From: Massilia sp. H-1
Lineage (GTDB): Bacteria > Pseudomonadota > Gammaproteobacteria > Burkholderiales > Burkholderiaceae_D
Reading direction: 5' to 3'
Assembly (NCBI GenBank): GCA_024703915.1
Contig: CP087969.1
Span: 62,001 to 126,000 of the forward strand
DNA length: 64,000 nt
In this document: piece after piece, positions 21,781 through 33,309 of the stretch
How the letters are laid out: each line of letters opens with the position of its first letter
Numbering within the stretch: position 1 is the first letter of the stretch
Translations under genes and position numbers: made by a program
Notes under the pieces: generated by a model
The model's database searches: none
What the model was told of the DNA's origin: nothing
What the model saw: the letters and a program-made list of their open reading frames with translations, nothing else

Positions 21781-22292
21781 GGCGCGCTGGCGGCGCGGAT
21801 GCGCGCCACTTCCGCGCTGTCCAGGCCCAGCGAGCGCAGGAAGGCTTCGTGCGCGGCCGGGTTGTTTTGCTCGAACAGGCGGTGCCAGTTGCGCATGGCC
21901 GCTTCATCCATCCCCGCCGCGCGAAACAGCGCGCTCCAGCTTTCCTTGTCCATTGCCGCCAGCAGCGGCAGCGCCCCCGTTACCAGGCTGGCCAGCACCG
22001 TTTGCTGGGCGCGCAGCTGCGCCATGTCGCGCGATGTCGTCCAGCCATGGCATGGCGGCCGCCGACTGGTCGCCGCCGTCCAGCAGCGCTTTGATCGTTT
22101 GCAGCGGCAGTCCGGCGTCGCGATAGGCCAACAGCCGGCGCAGGCGTGCCAGTTCGGCCTCGCCGTAGCGCCGGTAGCCCGCAGCGCTGCGCGGCCTAAG
22201 CACCAGCAGGCCGATTTTTCGTAGTACAGCAGCGCCGTGCGCGAGACGGCGCAGGCGCTGGCCAGCTGGCCGATGGTGTAGCTGCGGCTCAT
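21777..22292 (-). CDS. MerR-family transcriptional regulator
   Basis: About 171 residues. The winged helix is YTIGQLASACAVSRTALLYY, followed by a wing ending SAAGYRRYGEAELARL and a long helix. The C-terminal 90 residues look like the effector-binding part of TipA-like regulators (AMPWLDDIA, AHEAFLRSLGLD). Frames break near 22200-22215, at a rebuilt GCCGGC, and near 22030. The ATG overlaps the stop of the upstream small gene (ATGA), so the two are translationally coupled. Confidence 0.85.
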   Translation of the reverse strand: MSRSYTIGQLASACAVSRTALLYYEKSACWCLGRAALRATGATARPNWHACAGCWPIATPDCRCKRSKRCWTAATSRRPPCHGWTTSRDMAQLRAQQTVLASLVTGALPLLAAMDKESWSALFRAAGMDEAAMRNWHRLFEQNNPAAHEAFLRSLGLDSAEVARIRAASAP

Positions 22293-22637
22293 GCGGGCAG
22301 CGGCGCAAGGTCCGGCGCAACGAACGCGGCGCGCGCCGCATCGCTGGCCAGCAGCGCTTGCGAGTAGTGGCGCGCCAGCAGATCGCGCGCTCGCCCTGCA
22401 GGGGGCCGGCCGCCAGCAGGCGCACCAGCGCTTCGGTCACGGTCCAGTGGAATTTGGCGGGCGCGCCCAGGTGGGTGGCGTAGGCGCGGATGCTTAAGCA
22501 GGTGCGCGCGACGGCGCTGTCGACATCGTGGGCCTGCAGCGCGAGCGCGGCCAGGCGCAAGTGGCCAGGCTGTGGCCGAATTCGGCCGGGTCCAGCGTGA
22601 GCGCGGCAAATTGGGTGAGGAACTGTTCGTCGGTCAT
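22289..22637 (-). CDS. Small helical protein coupled to MerR regulator
   Basis: About 115 residues, predicted mostly alpha-helical. It starts MTDEQFLTQFAALTLDPAEF and ends DLAPLPA, with the tract GAPAKFHWTVTEALVRLLAAG in the middle. The frame breaks near 22560, 22495 (rebuilt GCCGGC) and 22385. I recognise no family. Its stop overlaps the MerR start, so it is likely a partner or co-regulated product of that regulator. Confidence 0.55.
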
Positions 22638-22685
22638 GGGCTCTCCTTCAAAACAGGCAGCGTAAAGCCGCACCCTGTAGACAGG

Positions 22686-23825
22686 TCAAGCGTCGCGCGT
22701 GCGAAACGCGTAGCGCGCCACGCCCGCGCCCAGCAGCGACAGGATCGCCGCGCCATAAAACATCTGCTGCGGGCCGATGCGGTCCCAGATCAGGGTCATG
22801 AACAGGCCATGCGATGGTGCCGCCGATCCCGTAGGCGAGGCTGATGTAAAGCGCCTGCCCGCGCGCGGCCAGCGGCCCGGTGAACCAGCGCTGCATGGTC
22901 AGCACGGCGGCCGAATGGTGGGCCGCGAAGGTCGCCGCGTGCATCACCTGGGCCGCGATCAGCACCCACAGCAGGCCCGGCAGCGCGCCGGTCACGACAA
23001 AGCGCAGCACGGCAATCCCAAAGGCGGCCATCATCACTTTTTGCGCGCCAAAGCGGGTAAACACCCGTCCCTGCACATAAAAGAACACCACTTCGGCCAC
23101 CACGCCCAGCGCCCACATCATGCCGATCACGCTCTTGCCGTACCCTGCCCGCTCCAGGTACAGCGAGTAGAACGCGTACAGGGCCATGTGCGCGCCCACC
23201 ATCAGCGCGGCCGACAGGAAAAACGCCACCACTTCCGGCTGGCGCAGCACGCTGCCCAGTTTGGGGGTGGCATGGGGATGGTGTTCGGCGGCGACGTCGT
23301 GGATGCGCAGGCTGGCGCCGATCACGAGCAGCAGCAGCCCGCCGCAGTACCACAGCAGCGAGCCGACCCCGAACCAGTCGAGCAGATAGCCGCCCGCCAC
23401 CACGGCGACGATGAAGCCGACCGAACCCCACAGCCGGATGCGGCCGTATTTGCCAAGGTCGCCGCGCAGCTCGGCCAGCATCAGGCTGTCGGCCAGCGGG
23501 GCCTGGGCGCTGACGAACAGGTTGATGACCACCATGGCCACGAAGAACTGGGCGAACGATTCGGCGAAAAACAGCCCGGAAAAGCCGAGCAGCGCGGCAA
23601 ACGCGGTCAGGCGCAGCACGCGCGTGGTGGCTGGTATGGTCGGCCACCCAGCCCCACACATTGGGGCCGACGATGCGCATCACCTGGATCAGCGACAGCA
23701 GCACGCCGATCTGGGGCACGCTCATGCCGCGCGGCGAAAAACAGGGCGGCGTAGGTCGCGAAGGTGCCCGCGTAGGCGTAATGCCCGAACAGGAAGAAGG
23801 AAAAATTAAAGGGCGGCTGGGGCAT
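22686..23825 (-). CDS. MFS transporter, phenylpropionate-transporter (HcaT-like) type
   Basis: About 380 residues with 12 hydrophobic segments in the HcaT/LacY-like subgroup. It begins FNFSFFLFGHYAYAGTFATY, followed by VLLSLIQVMRIVGPNVWGW and a loop-2 signature near WVADHT. A second cluster has GMMWALGVVAEVVFFY. Frames break near 23720, 23640 and 22805. It starts 17 bases after the aroC stop, and the two may be co-transcribed. HcaT-type carriers take up small aromatic acids, but the substrate here is not known. Confidence 0.82.
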
Positions 23826-23842
23826 GGGCTGCACCGGCCGCC

Positions 23843-24943
23843 TCAGGCGATCCGGGGCGTCTCCACGTGCACGTCGCCGCACTGGGCGCGGTGCATGAGC
23901 GCGTGGTCGATCAAAACCAGGGCCAGCATCGCCTCGGCGATCGGCGTAGCGCGGATGCCGACGCAGGGGTCGTGCCTTACCGAAGGTCTCGACCATGACT
24001 TCCTTGCTTAAGCCTTGTCGATCGAACGGCGCGGCGTGCGGATCGACGACGTCGGTTTGATCGCGATCGAGACCGTGATGTCCTGGCCGGTGGAGATCCC
24101 GCCCAGCACGCCGCTTGCGCGTTGTTGCCGACGAATCCCTGCAAGGTCAGTTCGTCGCCATGCTCGGAGCCGCGCTGGGCCACCGATTTGAAGCTCTACC
24201 CCGATTTCCACGCCCTTGACCGCGTTAATGCCCATCATCGCGTAGGCGATGTCGGCGTCGAGCTTGTCGTAAATGGGCTGACCGAGGCCGACCGGCACGT
24301 TGTGCGCCACCACGTCGATGCGCGCGCCGATCGAGTCGCCGTCGCGCCGCAGGGCGTCCATCGCCTCTTCCATCTGCGCGATCAGGGCGGCGTCGCCGGT
24401 GGCGGCAAAGAAGGGGTTGGCATGCACGTGCTCGAACGACTGGAATGGGACGGCGATGTCGCCCAGCTGGCTCATGCAGCCATTGAACACGGTGCCGTAC
24501 TGTTCGCGCAGCCACTTCTTGGCCACGGCGGCGGCGCCCACCACGGGCGCGGTCAGGCGGGCCGAGGAACGGCCGCCGCCGCGCGGATCGCGCACGCCAT
24601 ACTTGTGCCAGTAGGTGTAATCTGCATGGCCGGGACGGAAGCTGTCGACGATGTTGCCATAGTCCTTGCTGCGCTGATCCTGGTTGCGGATCATCAGCAT
24701 GATCGGGGTGCCGGTGGTCTTGCCTTCGTAGGTGCCGGACAGGATTTCCACCAGATCCGCCTCCTGGCGCTGCGTCACGTGGCGCGAGGTGCCCGGTTTT
24801 CTGCGGTCGAGGTCGGGCTGGATGTCGCTTTCCGTCAACGCCAGGCCGGGCGGGCAGCCGTCAATGATGCAGCCGATGGCCGGACCGTGCGACTCGCCAA
24901 AGGTGGTAACGGAGAACAACTTGCCAAATGAATTGCCGGACAT
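23843..24943 (-). CDS. aroC: Chorismate synthase
   Basis: The last step of the shikimate pathway, converting EPSP to chorismate with reduced FMN. It opens with the family start [20 protein letters not shown]. It then has [58 protein letters not shown] and, near the end, the frame-broken tract GGISTGQDI and [18 protein letters not shown]. About 365 residues. Frames break near 24195, 24115, 24008 (rebuilt GCCGGC, now GCTTAAGC) and 23975. The start is confirmed by the family N-terminus. Confidence 0.94.
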
Positions 24944-25120
24944 GGTGGACAGGAGAGTGGCGGAAACATTCATTCTACCAGTCCCTGCACTTTTGCTGGT
25001 ATGGCCGGGGCAGCCAAGCGCCACGTTGCGCATTATGGAATAAGTTTTTCTTAATGTTAATTCGCGCAAGTCCCTGATTTCGTGGCATGCTATTGAAAAC
25101 GCATTCTGGAGAAGCACTAC

Positions 25121-27394
25121 ATGCCCCCATCGAGCACGTCCCCCGGCAGCCCCAGGGACGATCACGACGATCTGGTTTTCCTGGACGAGCATCCGGCGCC
25201 CGCGACCGCGGGCACGGCGCCCCATGTGTGGCGGGTGATGATCATCGATGACGATGAAGACGTGCATTCGACCACCACCTTCGCCCTCGGCAACCTGGAC
25301 ATGCAGCACCGCCCGCTCGAATTCGTGCACGCCTATTCAGCCTAGGCCAGGCGCGCGAAATGCTCAAGACCGAACCCGACATCGCCGTCATCCTGCTCGA
25401 CGTGGTCATGGAACAGGACGACGCCTAGCCTGCACCTGGTGCGCTACATCCGCGAAACGCTCAAGCTGGCCGACACCCGCATCATCCTGCGCACCGGCCA
25501 GCCCGGCTACGCGCCCGAAATCGACGCCATCCGCGATTTCGACATCAACGATTACAAGACCAAATCCGAACTGACCCGCATCAAGCTGTTTACCACGGTG
25601 ACGGCGGCGATCCGCTCCTACGAGCAGATTCGCGCCATCAGCGCCAGCCAAGCTGCGGCCTGGACCAGGTGGTGCAAGCCAGTACCGAACTGATGGCCCT
25701 GCACGGCGTGCACAATTTCGCGGCCGGCTGTGCTGGCCCAGGTGGCCGACATCCTGACCATGCCCGCCAACGGCGTGCTGTGCGTGCAGGAATGCGGCGA
25801 CGGCGTGAGCGCCGACGAACTGCTGGTGGTGGCCACGGCCGGCGCCAGCCGCCGCCTCGGCAATGCCACCCTGGGCGCGCGAAGATGCGCACATCCACGC
25901 GGCCCTCGAACGCACCGTGGCCGGGCGCCGCAATTACTACGATCCGGGCTACGTCACGCTGTACTTCAGCCTACAAGGCCTGCCGCGACTTCGTGGCCTA
26001 CCTGGTGCTGGCCCGTCCGCTGGACGACATCGAACAGCGCCTGCTCGAAGTGTTCTGCTCGAACGTGTCGGTCGGGCTGCACAACGTCGAACTGGTCAGC
26101 CACCTGCACAATGCCGCGTTCTACGATCAGCTCTCCAAGCTGCCCAACCGCACCCGCCTGGTCGAAATCCTGGACGCCACGCTGGCCGGTCCCGGCCGGG
26201 CCGACGCCACGCTGTCGCTGGTCGACCTTGACCACTTTGCCGAAACCAACGACGCCCTCGGCCACCATTTCGGCGACATGCTGCTGGTGGCCGTCGCCAC
26301 CCGCCTGCAAACGAGCCTGGGCCAGGAACTGACGGTGGCGCGCATCGGCGGCGATATTTTCGCCGTGCTGGGCGATGCCAGCGCGGTCAATCCGGCCCGC
26401 ATCCTGGCCTTGTTCGAAGCGCCCTTCCCGATCGACGGCCAGGACGTGCAGCTGTCGGCCACGCTCGGCCTGGTGCGCCTGGGCGAACATGACGGCAGCG
26501 GCGCCGACGCGCTCAAGGATGCCGACATCGCCCTCAAGCGCGCCAAGAGCCAGCAGCGCAGCCTTCAGCCACTTCTATTTCTCGCGCAGCATGGGCGTCG
26601 AAATCCGCGAGCGCGTGCGCATGATGCACGCGCTGCGCACCGGCTTTGCGCGCGGCGAACTGTCGGTCGTGTACCAGCCCCAGATCGACCTGGCCACGCG
26701 CCGCCCGCTGGGCGCCGAAGCGCTGCTGCGCTGGTGCGGCCCGGACGGCAAATTCATCTCGCCCGACCGCTTCATTCCGATCGCCGAGTATTCCGGCCTG
26801 ATCATCGACATCGGCGAGTGGGTGCTGCGCACCGCCTGCCACGAGGTGGTGCGCCTGCGCGAAGCGGGCTACCGCGACTTCACCATGTCGGTCAACGTGT
26901 CCCAGGTTCAGTTCCGCCACCCCTACTTCCTCGAGATGCTGCGTTCGGCCCTGCACGACACCAATGCGCCGCCCGAGAACATCGAACTGGAAATCACCGA
27001 ATCGATGGCGATGGAAGAGCCGGACCTCTTGATCAAGATGCTGGGCCAGATCAAGCACACCGGCGTGTCGATCGCGATCGACGACTTCGGCACCGGCTTC
27101 TCGTCCCTGTCCTACCTGCAGCGCCTGCAGGTCGACAAGCTCAAGATCGACCGCGCCTTCGTCACCGAAATCACGCAGTCGGCGCGCGGCAGCAGCATTG
27201 CCGAAATGGTCATCCAGCTTGGCCGCAACCTGGGCCTGTCGGTGATCGCCGAAGGGGTCGAGGACGAACGCCAGGCGCAAATTCTGCAAGCGCTCGGCTG
27301 TCCGCTGGCCCAGGGCTTCCTGTTCGCGCGGCCGATGGCCGTGCCCGCCCTGTACGAATGGCTGGGCAGCGACGCCCTGAACCGGGCCGCATAA
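25121..27394 (+). CDS. Response regulator REC-DUF3369-GGDEF(degenerate)-EAL
   Basis: About 757 residues. A receiver near residues 40-170 has the acidic pair in [14 protein letters not shown], an acceptor Asp in VILLDVVME and [16 protein letters not shown]3369 sensor region follows ([19 protein letters not shown]). The GGDEF domain is degenerate, reading IGGDIFAVL in place of GGDEF, so it is probably not a cyclase. The EAL domain is complete: [50 protein letters not shown] and IAEGVED. It should act as a phosphodiesterase switched by phosphorylation (inference). Frames break near 25342 and 25425 (both rebuilt GCCGGC), and near 25655, 25725, 25880, 25975 and 26560. Confidence 0.9.
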
Positions 27395-27511
27395 TGGTCT
27401 TTTTGATCACGACTGTTGTTCTCAGGTAACACTTGCTCGCGCTGTGCGCTGCGTGCCGGGCTTGTCACGTAAAATCGTTGCCAGGGCCTCGCATACAGGG
27501 GACAGACTGGA

Positions 27512-30500
27512 ATGGGAATGAGCAGGTTTTCTTCAATCGGTAGTATCTGGCGCGCCGTGCTGTGTGCCGTCGCGCTGGGCGCCTGCGTGCCCGCATGGGC
27601 CCTCGATCCGGGCAAGGCCTTCCACCACTACGTGCGCAATATCTGGTCGATCCAGAACGGCTTGCCGCAAATTAGCGTGCAAGCGATCGTGCAAGACCAC
27701 CAGGGCTACATCTGGGTCGGCACCCAGGCTTGGCGTGGCCCGTTTCGACGGCGTGCGCTTCACCATTTACTCTCCCGTCACCAATCCGGAGTTGCCCGGT
27801 GTGTGGACCCGCTCGCTCATGGTCGACAGCGGCGGGCGCGTCTGGATCGGCACCTACAAGGGCCTGGCCGTGTTCGAAAACGGCGTGTTCCGCACCATCG
27901 CCATCGCCGACAAGGCCCAGTATCCGGCGCTCGACATCAATGCCATCGTCGAAGACGAAGGCCGGATCGTGGTGGGCACCACCAATGGCGTGTTCGACGT
28001 CGCCGACGGCAAGCTGGTGCGGCGCGCCAGCAGCCCGGCGCCTACCACCACCTCCCTGCTCAAGAGCGCCGACGGCATCTACGTCGGCACCACCGGCGGC
28101 GTGGCGCGCCTGCATGGCAGCGGCAGCGACATGCTGGCCCTGCCCGAAGCCATGCGCCAGGGCGTGGTCACGCGCCTGGCCGAAGCCCAGGGCAAGATCT
28201 GGGCCTAGCACCAGCGTGGGCCTGATGGTGCGCAGCGGCGACACTTGGGAAGCGGCCACCCAGGACCCCATCCTCCAGCATTCCCCGACCAACATGCTGT
28301 TCCAGGACAGCGACCGCAGCCTTTGGGTCAGCAGCAACAGCTTAAGCATGGGCCGCCTGCGCGACGGCCTGCTCACCGAAGTCATCGCCGAAAAGAACCC
28401 CACCGCCGTCAAGGGCGTCATCGCCGCCTTCGAGGACCGCGAACGCAATCTGTGGTTCGGCAGCCAGTGGGTGGGCCTGGTGCGCATGTGGAACGGTTCC
28501 ACGCGGCGCCTGTCGGCCGCCGAAGGATTGCTCGAACCGATAGTCTGGTCGGTCGCGCGCGCGGACGGGCGCACCTGGGTCGGCACCAATGACGGCCTGT
28601 CGGTGTTCAGCGGCGGGCGCTTCACGCAGGTGCTGCGCGGCGACCAGTTGCCCCACCCGCACGCCTACAACCTGCTGGCCGAGGGCGACCGCATCTGGAT
28701 CGGCACCCGGCGCGGGCTGGTGCTTTACCGCGACGGCAAGATCGGAATCCCCGGCCCTGTTCGCGCCCATGGCCAGCGCCCAGATCAACGGCATCGTGCG
28801 CGGGCACTCGGGCGTGGTGTGGATCCCCACCAGCGAAGGCTTGTACCGGCTCGACGGCGAGCGCCTGTCGCACTACGGCAAAGAGGCGGGCCTGAGCGAC
28901 ATCCGGGTGCGCCAGATCCGCGAACTGAAAGACGGGCGCCTGCTGGTGGCCACCCAGGACGGCCTGTACGAACTGCGCGGCGACACCCTGCTCCCGATCG
29001 GCCTGGACCGCGGGCTGCCGTCCAAGCTGGACGTGACCGCCGTGGCCGAGCTGGGCGACGGCTCGCTCGTGATCAGCACCCTGGCCGAAGACACCTATCT
29101 GTACAACGGACGCGGCTGGAAGCGATTCAACCGCAACGAGGGGCTGCCGCCGAACGCGGCCTTCTTCATCGCCGAAGACAATGCTTAGGCTTCCTGTGGG
29201 AGGCGGGGATCCGCGGCATCACGCGCGCCGCCCTGTCCGAAATGCGGCTGGTGCAAAACGGCCAGGCCCGCACCGCCTATGCCGAAATGATCCTCAACGA
29301 ACGCGGCGACCGCCGCAGCGGCGAACAGGGGCTTTTGCTGCAACGGCGCTTAAGCAACGCCAAGGGCTTCATGGACCAGGCCGGGGTGCTGTGGCTGCCC
29401 AGCCGCGACGGCGTGGTCACGCTCGACACGCTCGGCATCGCCAAGAACATGACGGCGCCGACCGCCGTCATCGAACGGGTGCGCATCAACGACCAGTGGC
29501 AGGACGTCCGGCCGAACCAAAAACTGGCCCTGTCGAACGATGCGCGCGACCTGGCTTTCGAATTTACCGCCCTCTCGTTCCAGGATCCGGTCAGCGTGGT
29601 GCTGCGCTACCGCCTGCACGGCTACGACAAGGACTGGCGCGAACTGGAAGCGGGCGCGCCGCGCTCGGTCAACTACACCAATCTGCTTAGGCCGGGAACT
29701 ACACCTTTGAAATCAAGGCCAGCAACAATGCCGACGTCTGGAACAAGGCGCCAAGCCCGGCTCGACTTCAGCATCGCCCCCCTGTTCTGGGAAACCAGCT
29801 GGTTCCTGGCCCTGGTCGGCTTCGGCCTGATCGGCACCGTGTATGCTTAGCTACCGCCTGCAGCAGCGCGCCCACGAACGCCAGCGCGCCGTGCTCGAGC
29901 AGCAGGTGGCCGAACGCACCCAGCAGCTGCACGTGGCCAATCTGGCGCTGGAGCTGGCCAGCCAGACCGATCCGCTCACGGGCTTGCACAACCGGCGCTA
30001 CCTGAGCAACCAGATTCCGGCCGACCTCGCCTTCTACGAGCGCAGAAACGCGGCGCAACGGGGGCCAGGAAAACACCCTGCTGTTCGCGCTGGTCGACAT
30101 CGACCATTTCAAGAAGGTCAACGACACCTATGGCCACAAGGCGGGCGACCGCGTGCTGCAGCAAGTGTCCGAGGTGCTGCGGCGCCAGGTGCGCACGGGC
30201 GACTACCTGGTGCGCTGGGGCGGCGAGGAATTCCTGCTCGTGTGCCGCCCGAGCACGCGCCAGTTCGTGCCGGTGCTGGGCGAACGGATCCGGCGCGCCG
30301 TGGCCGAACACTCGTTCGACCTGGGCGACGGGGTGCATATTTCGCTGTCGTGCTCGATCGGCCTGGCCGAAAGCGGCTTGTATCTGAACGGCCAGCAATC
30401 GGTCGGCTGGGAGCAACTGGTCGAACTGGCCGATGCCGCGCTGTACTGGACCAAGGAAAACGGCCGCAACGGCTGGGCCGCCCTGCGCCCGCGGCCGAAC

Positions 30501-30647
30501 GTCGATTTTGCCGAACTGATCGAAAAACTCCACCTCGGCGCGCAGATCATGATCGACACCGGACGCGTGGTGCTGATAAGCTCGCGTGATGAGCTCTCGC
30601 CTCTGCATGCGCAAGCCCTGGCCGAAGCTGACGACGTGGCCGGATAA
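27512..30647 (+). CDS. Periplasmic beta-propeller sensor with GGDEF output
   Basis: About 1045 residues. A signal peptide (CAVALGACVPAWA) is followed by at least ten propeller blades of the Reg_prop type (GYIWVGTQ, GRVWIGTYKGLAVF, RTWVGTNDGLSVF), a Y_Y_Y domain (LRYRLHGYDKDW), one membrane helix (SWFLALVGFGLIGTVYA), a short coiled coil and a GGDEF domain. The site is WGGEEFLLV, an active form, with DIDHFKKVND before it. It should bind a periplasmic ligand and make c-di-GMP. Frames break near 27728, 28206, 28750, 29187, 29688, 29850 and 30055; most are rebuilt GCCGGC. The 117-base gap to the gene upstream suggests its own promoter. Confidence 0.9.
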
Positions 30648-30754
30648 GCGAGAAATAGCACGCTTCCATTGCAAATGAGCAACACGCTACCTATTGCAGT
30701 GGTGTAATATTCGTATGTGGTGCCACATCGCTAAAATAAACTCCCGCCTCAATC

Positions 30755-33153
30755 ATGCGGGAAGACGGAGCCGTCCGCGTGTTACTTGAACAAATTGCAA
30801 TCATTGGCATTCTGATCCTCGGGGGCGCGCTGGCCGTATTCCTGATCCTGCGCCGCCGCGCTGCTGCGCGCACGCAGGTCATGCCGCTGCCCCGTACCCA
30901 TTTCATGGTCGAGGAAGAAGCCCCGGTCGACCCGGTCACGCTGGCCGCGCTCGAAGAAGACCGCCTCAACACCTTGCGCATGGCGGCCGACGAGATCGAA
31001 GCCGAAGCCACCCGTACCGGCAACAGCACCCTGCTCGACATCCAGTCCATGCTCGACCCCGAGGTCGTGTTCCGCGCCGAAGACGAACGGATCGCCGCCC
31101 ACAACGCCGCGCGCCGAGGCCGAGCGCCTGGCCGCCATCGCCGAAGCCGAAAAAGCCGAAGCGCGGCGCGTGGCTGAGGCCCATGCCCTGCGCCTGGCCA
31201 ACGAACGGCGCGCCGCCGAAGCGGCCGCCGAAGCCGAAGCCGAATTGCGCCGCGCCGCGCGCGCCGCCGCCAGGCTCGAAGCGAACGTCGACGCCAAGAC
31301 CATCGCCGACGACCAGTCCCTGCGCGAAGAAGAACAGCGCGTCGCCGCCGAAGAAGCCGAACGGCTGCACACCAAGATGCTGGCCGAGCAGGCCGCCGCG
31401 CGAATCGCCGCGCGCCGCCAGATCGAAGAAGAATCGGCGCGCCTGGAAGCGGCGCGCGCCGAAGCCGAGCGCGCCGCCCGCGCCGAAGCGGATCGGGCCC
31501 AGGCCGAAGCCGAACGCATCGCCGCCGAACAGCAGGCCGAAGCCGAGCGCATCGCCGCCGAACACCAGGCCGAGGCCGAGCGGATCGCCGCCCGCCAGCA
31601 GGCCGAAGCCGACGCGGCCGCCCTGGCCGAGCGCGAACGCGCCGCCGCCGAAGAAGCCGAACGCCAGCAGGCCATGAGCGCGGCCGAGCGCGAAGCCGAG
31701 CGCCTGGAAGCCGAACGGCAAGCCATCGAACAGGAAGCCGTGCGGCTCGAAGCCGAACGGATCGCCGCCGAAGAAGCCATCCGGGTCGCGGCCGAACGCG
31801 CCGCCGCACTGGAAACGGCGCGCCTGGAAGCGGTGCGCGTGGCCGCCGAACTGGCGCTGCGGATCGAAGCCGAGCGCGTCGCCGCGGCCGAACAAGCGCG
31901 CCTCAAAGCCAAGCGCGACGCCGAAGAAGCGCGCCTGAAAGCCGAGCAGGAAGCCGCTGCCGAAGCGGCCCGCCTGGAAGCGGCGCGTCTCGAAGTCGAA
32001 CGTCTGGCAGCGGAAGAAGCGGCGCGGCGTGAAGCACTGCGGATCGAGGCTGAGCGCCTGGCCGCCGAAGAAGCGGTTCGGGTCGAAGCTGCCCGCCTGG
32101 CCGCGCTGGAAGCGGCGCGCATCGAAGCCGAGCGTGCCGCGGCCGCCGAAGCGGCCCGGATCGAAGCCGAGCGGCTGGCCGCCGAAGAAGCGGCGCGCAT
32201 CGAAGCGGCCCGCCTGGCGGCCGAAGAAGCGGCGCGCGTCGAAGCGGCACGCCTGGCCGCCGAAGAAGCCGAGCGGCTCGAGAAACAGCGACTGGCCGAA
32301 GAGCGCGCGGCGCGTCTCGAGCGCGAGCGCAAGGCCGAAGAAGAAGCGGCGCGGGTCGAAGCACGGCGCGCGGCGCAAAAAGAAGCGGCGCGCCTGGAAG
32401 CGAAGCGCATCGCCGAAGAACACGAAGCGCGGCGTCAGGCCGAACGGCGCGAAGCCGAAGAAATCGCCCGCATCGCCGCCGAACGCAAGGCCGCGGCCGA
32501 CGCCAAGCGGGCCGAAGAAGAACGCCTGGCGGCCGAAGAAGCGGCGCGCGTCATCGCCGAACGGCACGCCGCTGCCGAAGCGATGCGGATCGAAGCCGAG
32601 CGCGTGGTCGCGGCCTAAGCAAAGCGCGGGTGGAAGCGAAGCGACTGGCGGCCGAAGCGGCGCGCGAAGAAGCCGAGCGGGCCCAGGCGGAAGCGGCGCG
32701 GCTGGAAGCGGTCCGGATCGTCAAGGAAGCCGCTGCGGCGGCCCCGGCAGCGCCCAAACAGAAGGCCGCGGCCGACACCGTCGTCATGATCGCCGACGAC
32801 TCCAAGGTGGTGCGGGTCAAGACCAACCGTTTCCTCACCAACAACCAATTCCAGGTACAGCAAGCCGAGGACGGGCTGGACGCCGTCAAGCAGATCGGCG
32901 AGCGCATGCCCGACATCCTGATCACCGACGTTGAAATGCCCGGCATGAACGGCTTCGAACTGACCCAGCACCTGCGTTCGAATCCCGCGCTGCGGCACAT
33001 TCCCGTCATCATGATCAGCGCCGAAGAAAGTTACGGGCCAAAAGCCAAGGAAGCCTAAGCGTCGACGTCCTGCTCGGCAAGCCCTACTCCGACGACGTCA
33101 TGCTGACCCACATCCAGCGCTTCCTGCGCGACGGCCGCGGCCCCGCCGCCTGA
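30755..33153 (+). CDS. Membrane-anchored alpha-helical rod with C-terminal receiver domain
   Basis: About 800 residues. One N-terminal membrane helix ([19 protein letters not shown], about residues 13-31) is followed by RRR, so the rest should be cytoplasmic. From about residue 115 to 660 the chain is an Ala/Glu/Arg helix with a 13-residue unit, clearest at 32150-32275 ([13 protein letters not shown] and variants), with R/E pairs spaced i to i+4. The end is a receiver: MIADDSK acidic pair, acceptor Asp in [21 protein letters not shown] and the Lys in GKPYSDD. Frames break near 31115 (lost GC), and at 32617 and 33057 (rebuilt GCCGGC). A GTG at 30779 is an alternative start. I know no named family with this layout. 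Confidence 0.82.
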
Positions 33154-33200
33154 GCCACCGCGTTCAGCCCCACCGGGGCTCAGCCCTCCGTCAAGAAACA

Positions 33201-33305
33201 TTCCACAATCGGGGTCAGACCTCCACTCTGAAACTATTTCAGAATGGAGGTCTGACCCCGATTGTGAAATTATTTCAGAATGGAGGTCTGACCCCGATTG
33301 GGAAA
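33201..33305. repeat. GGGGTCAGACC palindrome with duplicated right arm
   Basis: The left arm 33201-33225 (TTCCACAATCGGGGTCAGAC, then CTCCA) is matched by inverted right arms at 33245-33269 and again at 33281-33305. The second comes from a 36-base direct repeat (33235-33270 and 33271-33306). It lies between convergent genes and may act as a bidirectional terminator or as a mobile palindrome. Confidence 0.85.
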
Positions 33306-33309
33306 TGGT

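Noticed and set aside
32150..32275. Tandem 39-base repeats as a CRISPR array
   Set aside because: There are no unique spacers. The units are coding and keep the reading frame of the helical rod.
30782..32567. Two long antisense open frames (over 500 codons each) opposite the rod gene
   Set aside because: They are Ser/Ala/Arg- or Phe/Gly-rich mirror images of a GC-rich 39-base repeat, which removes stops on the other strand. They show no domain and no start signal.
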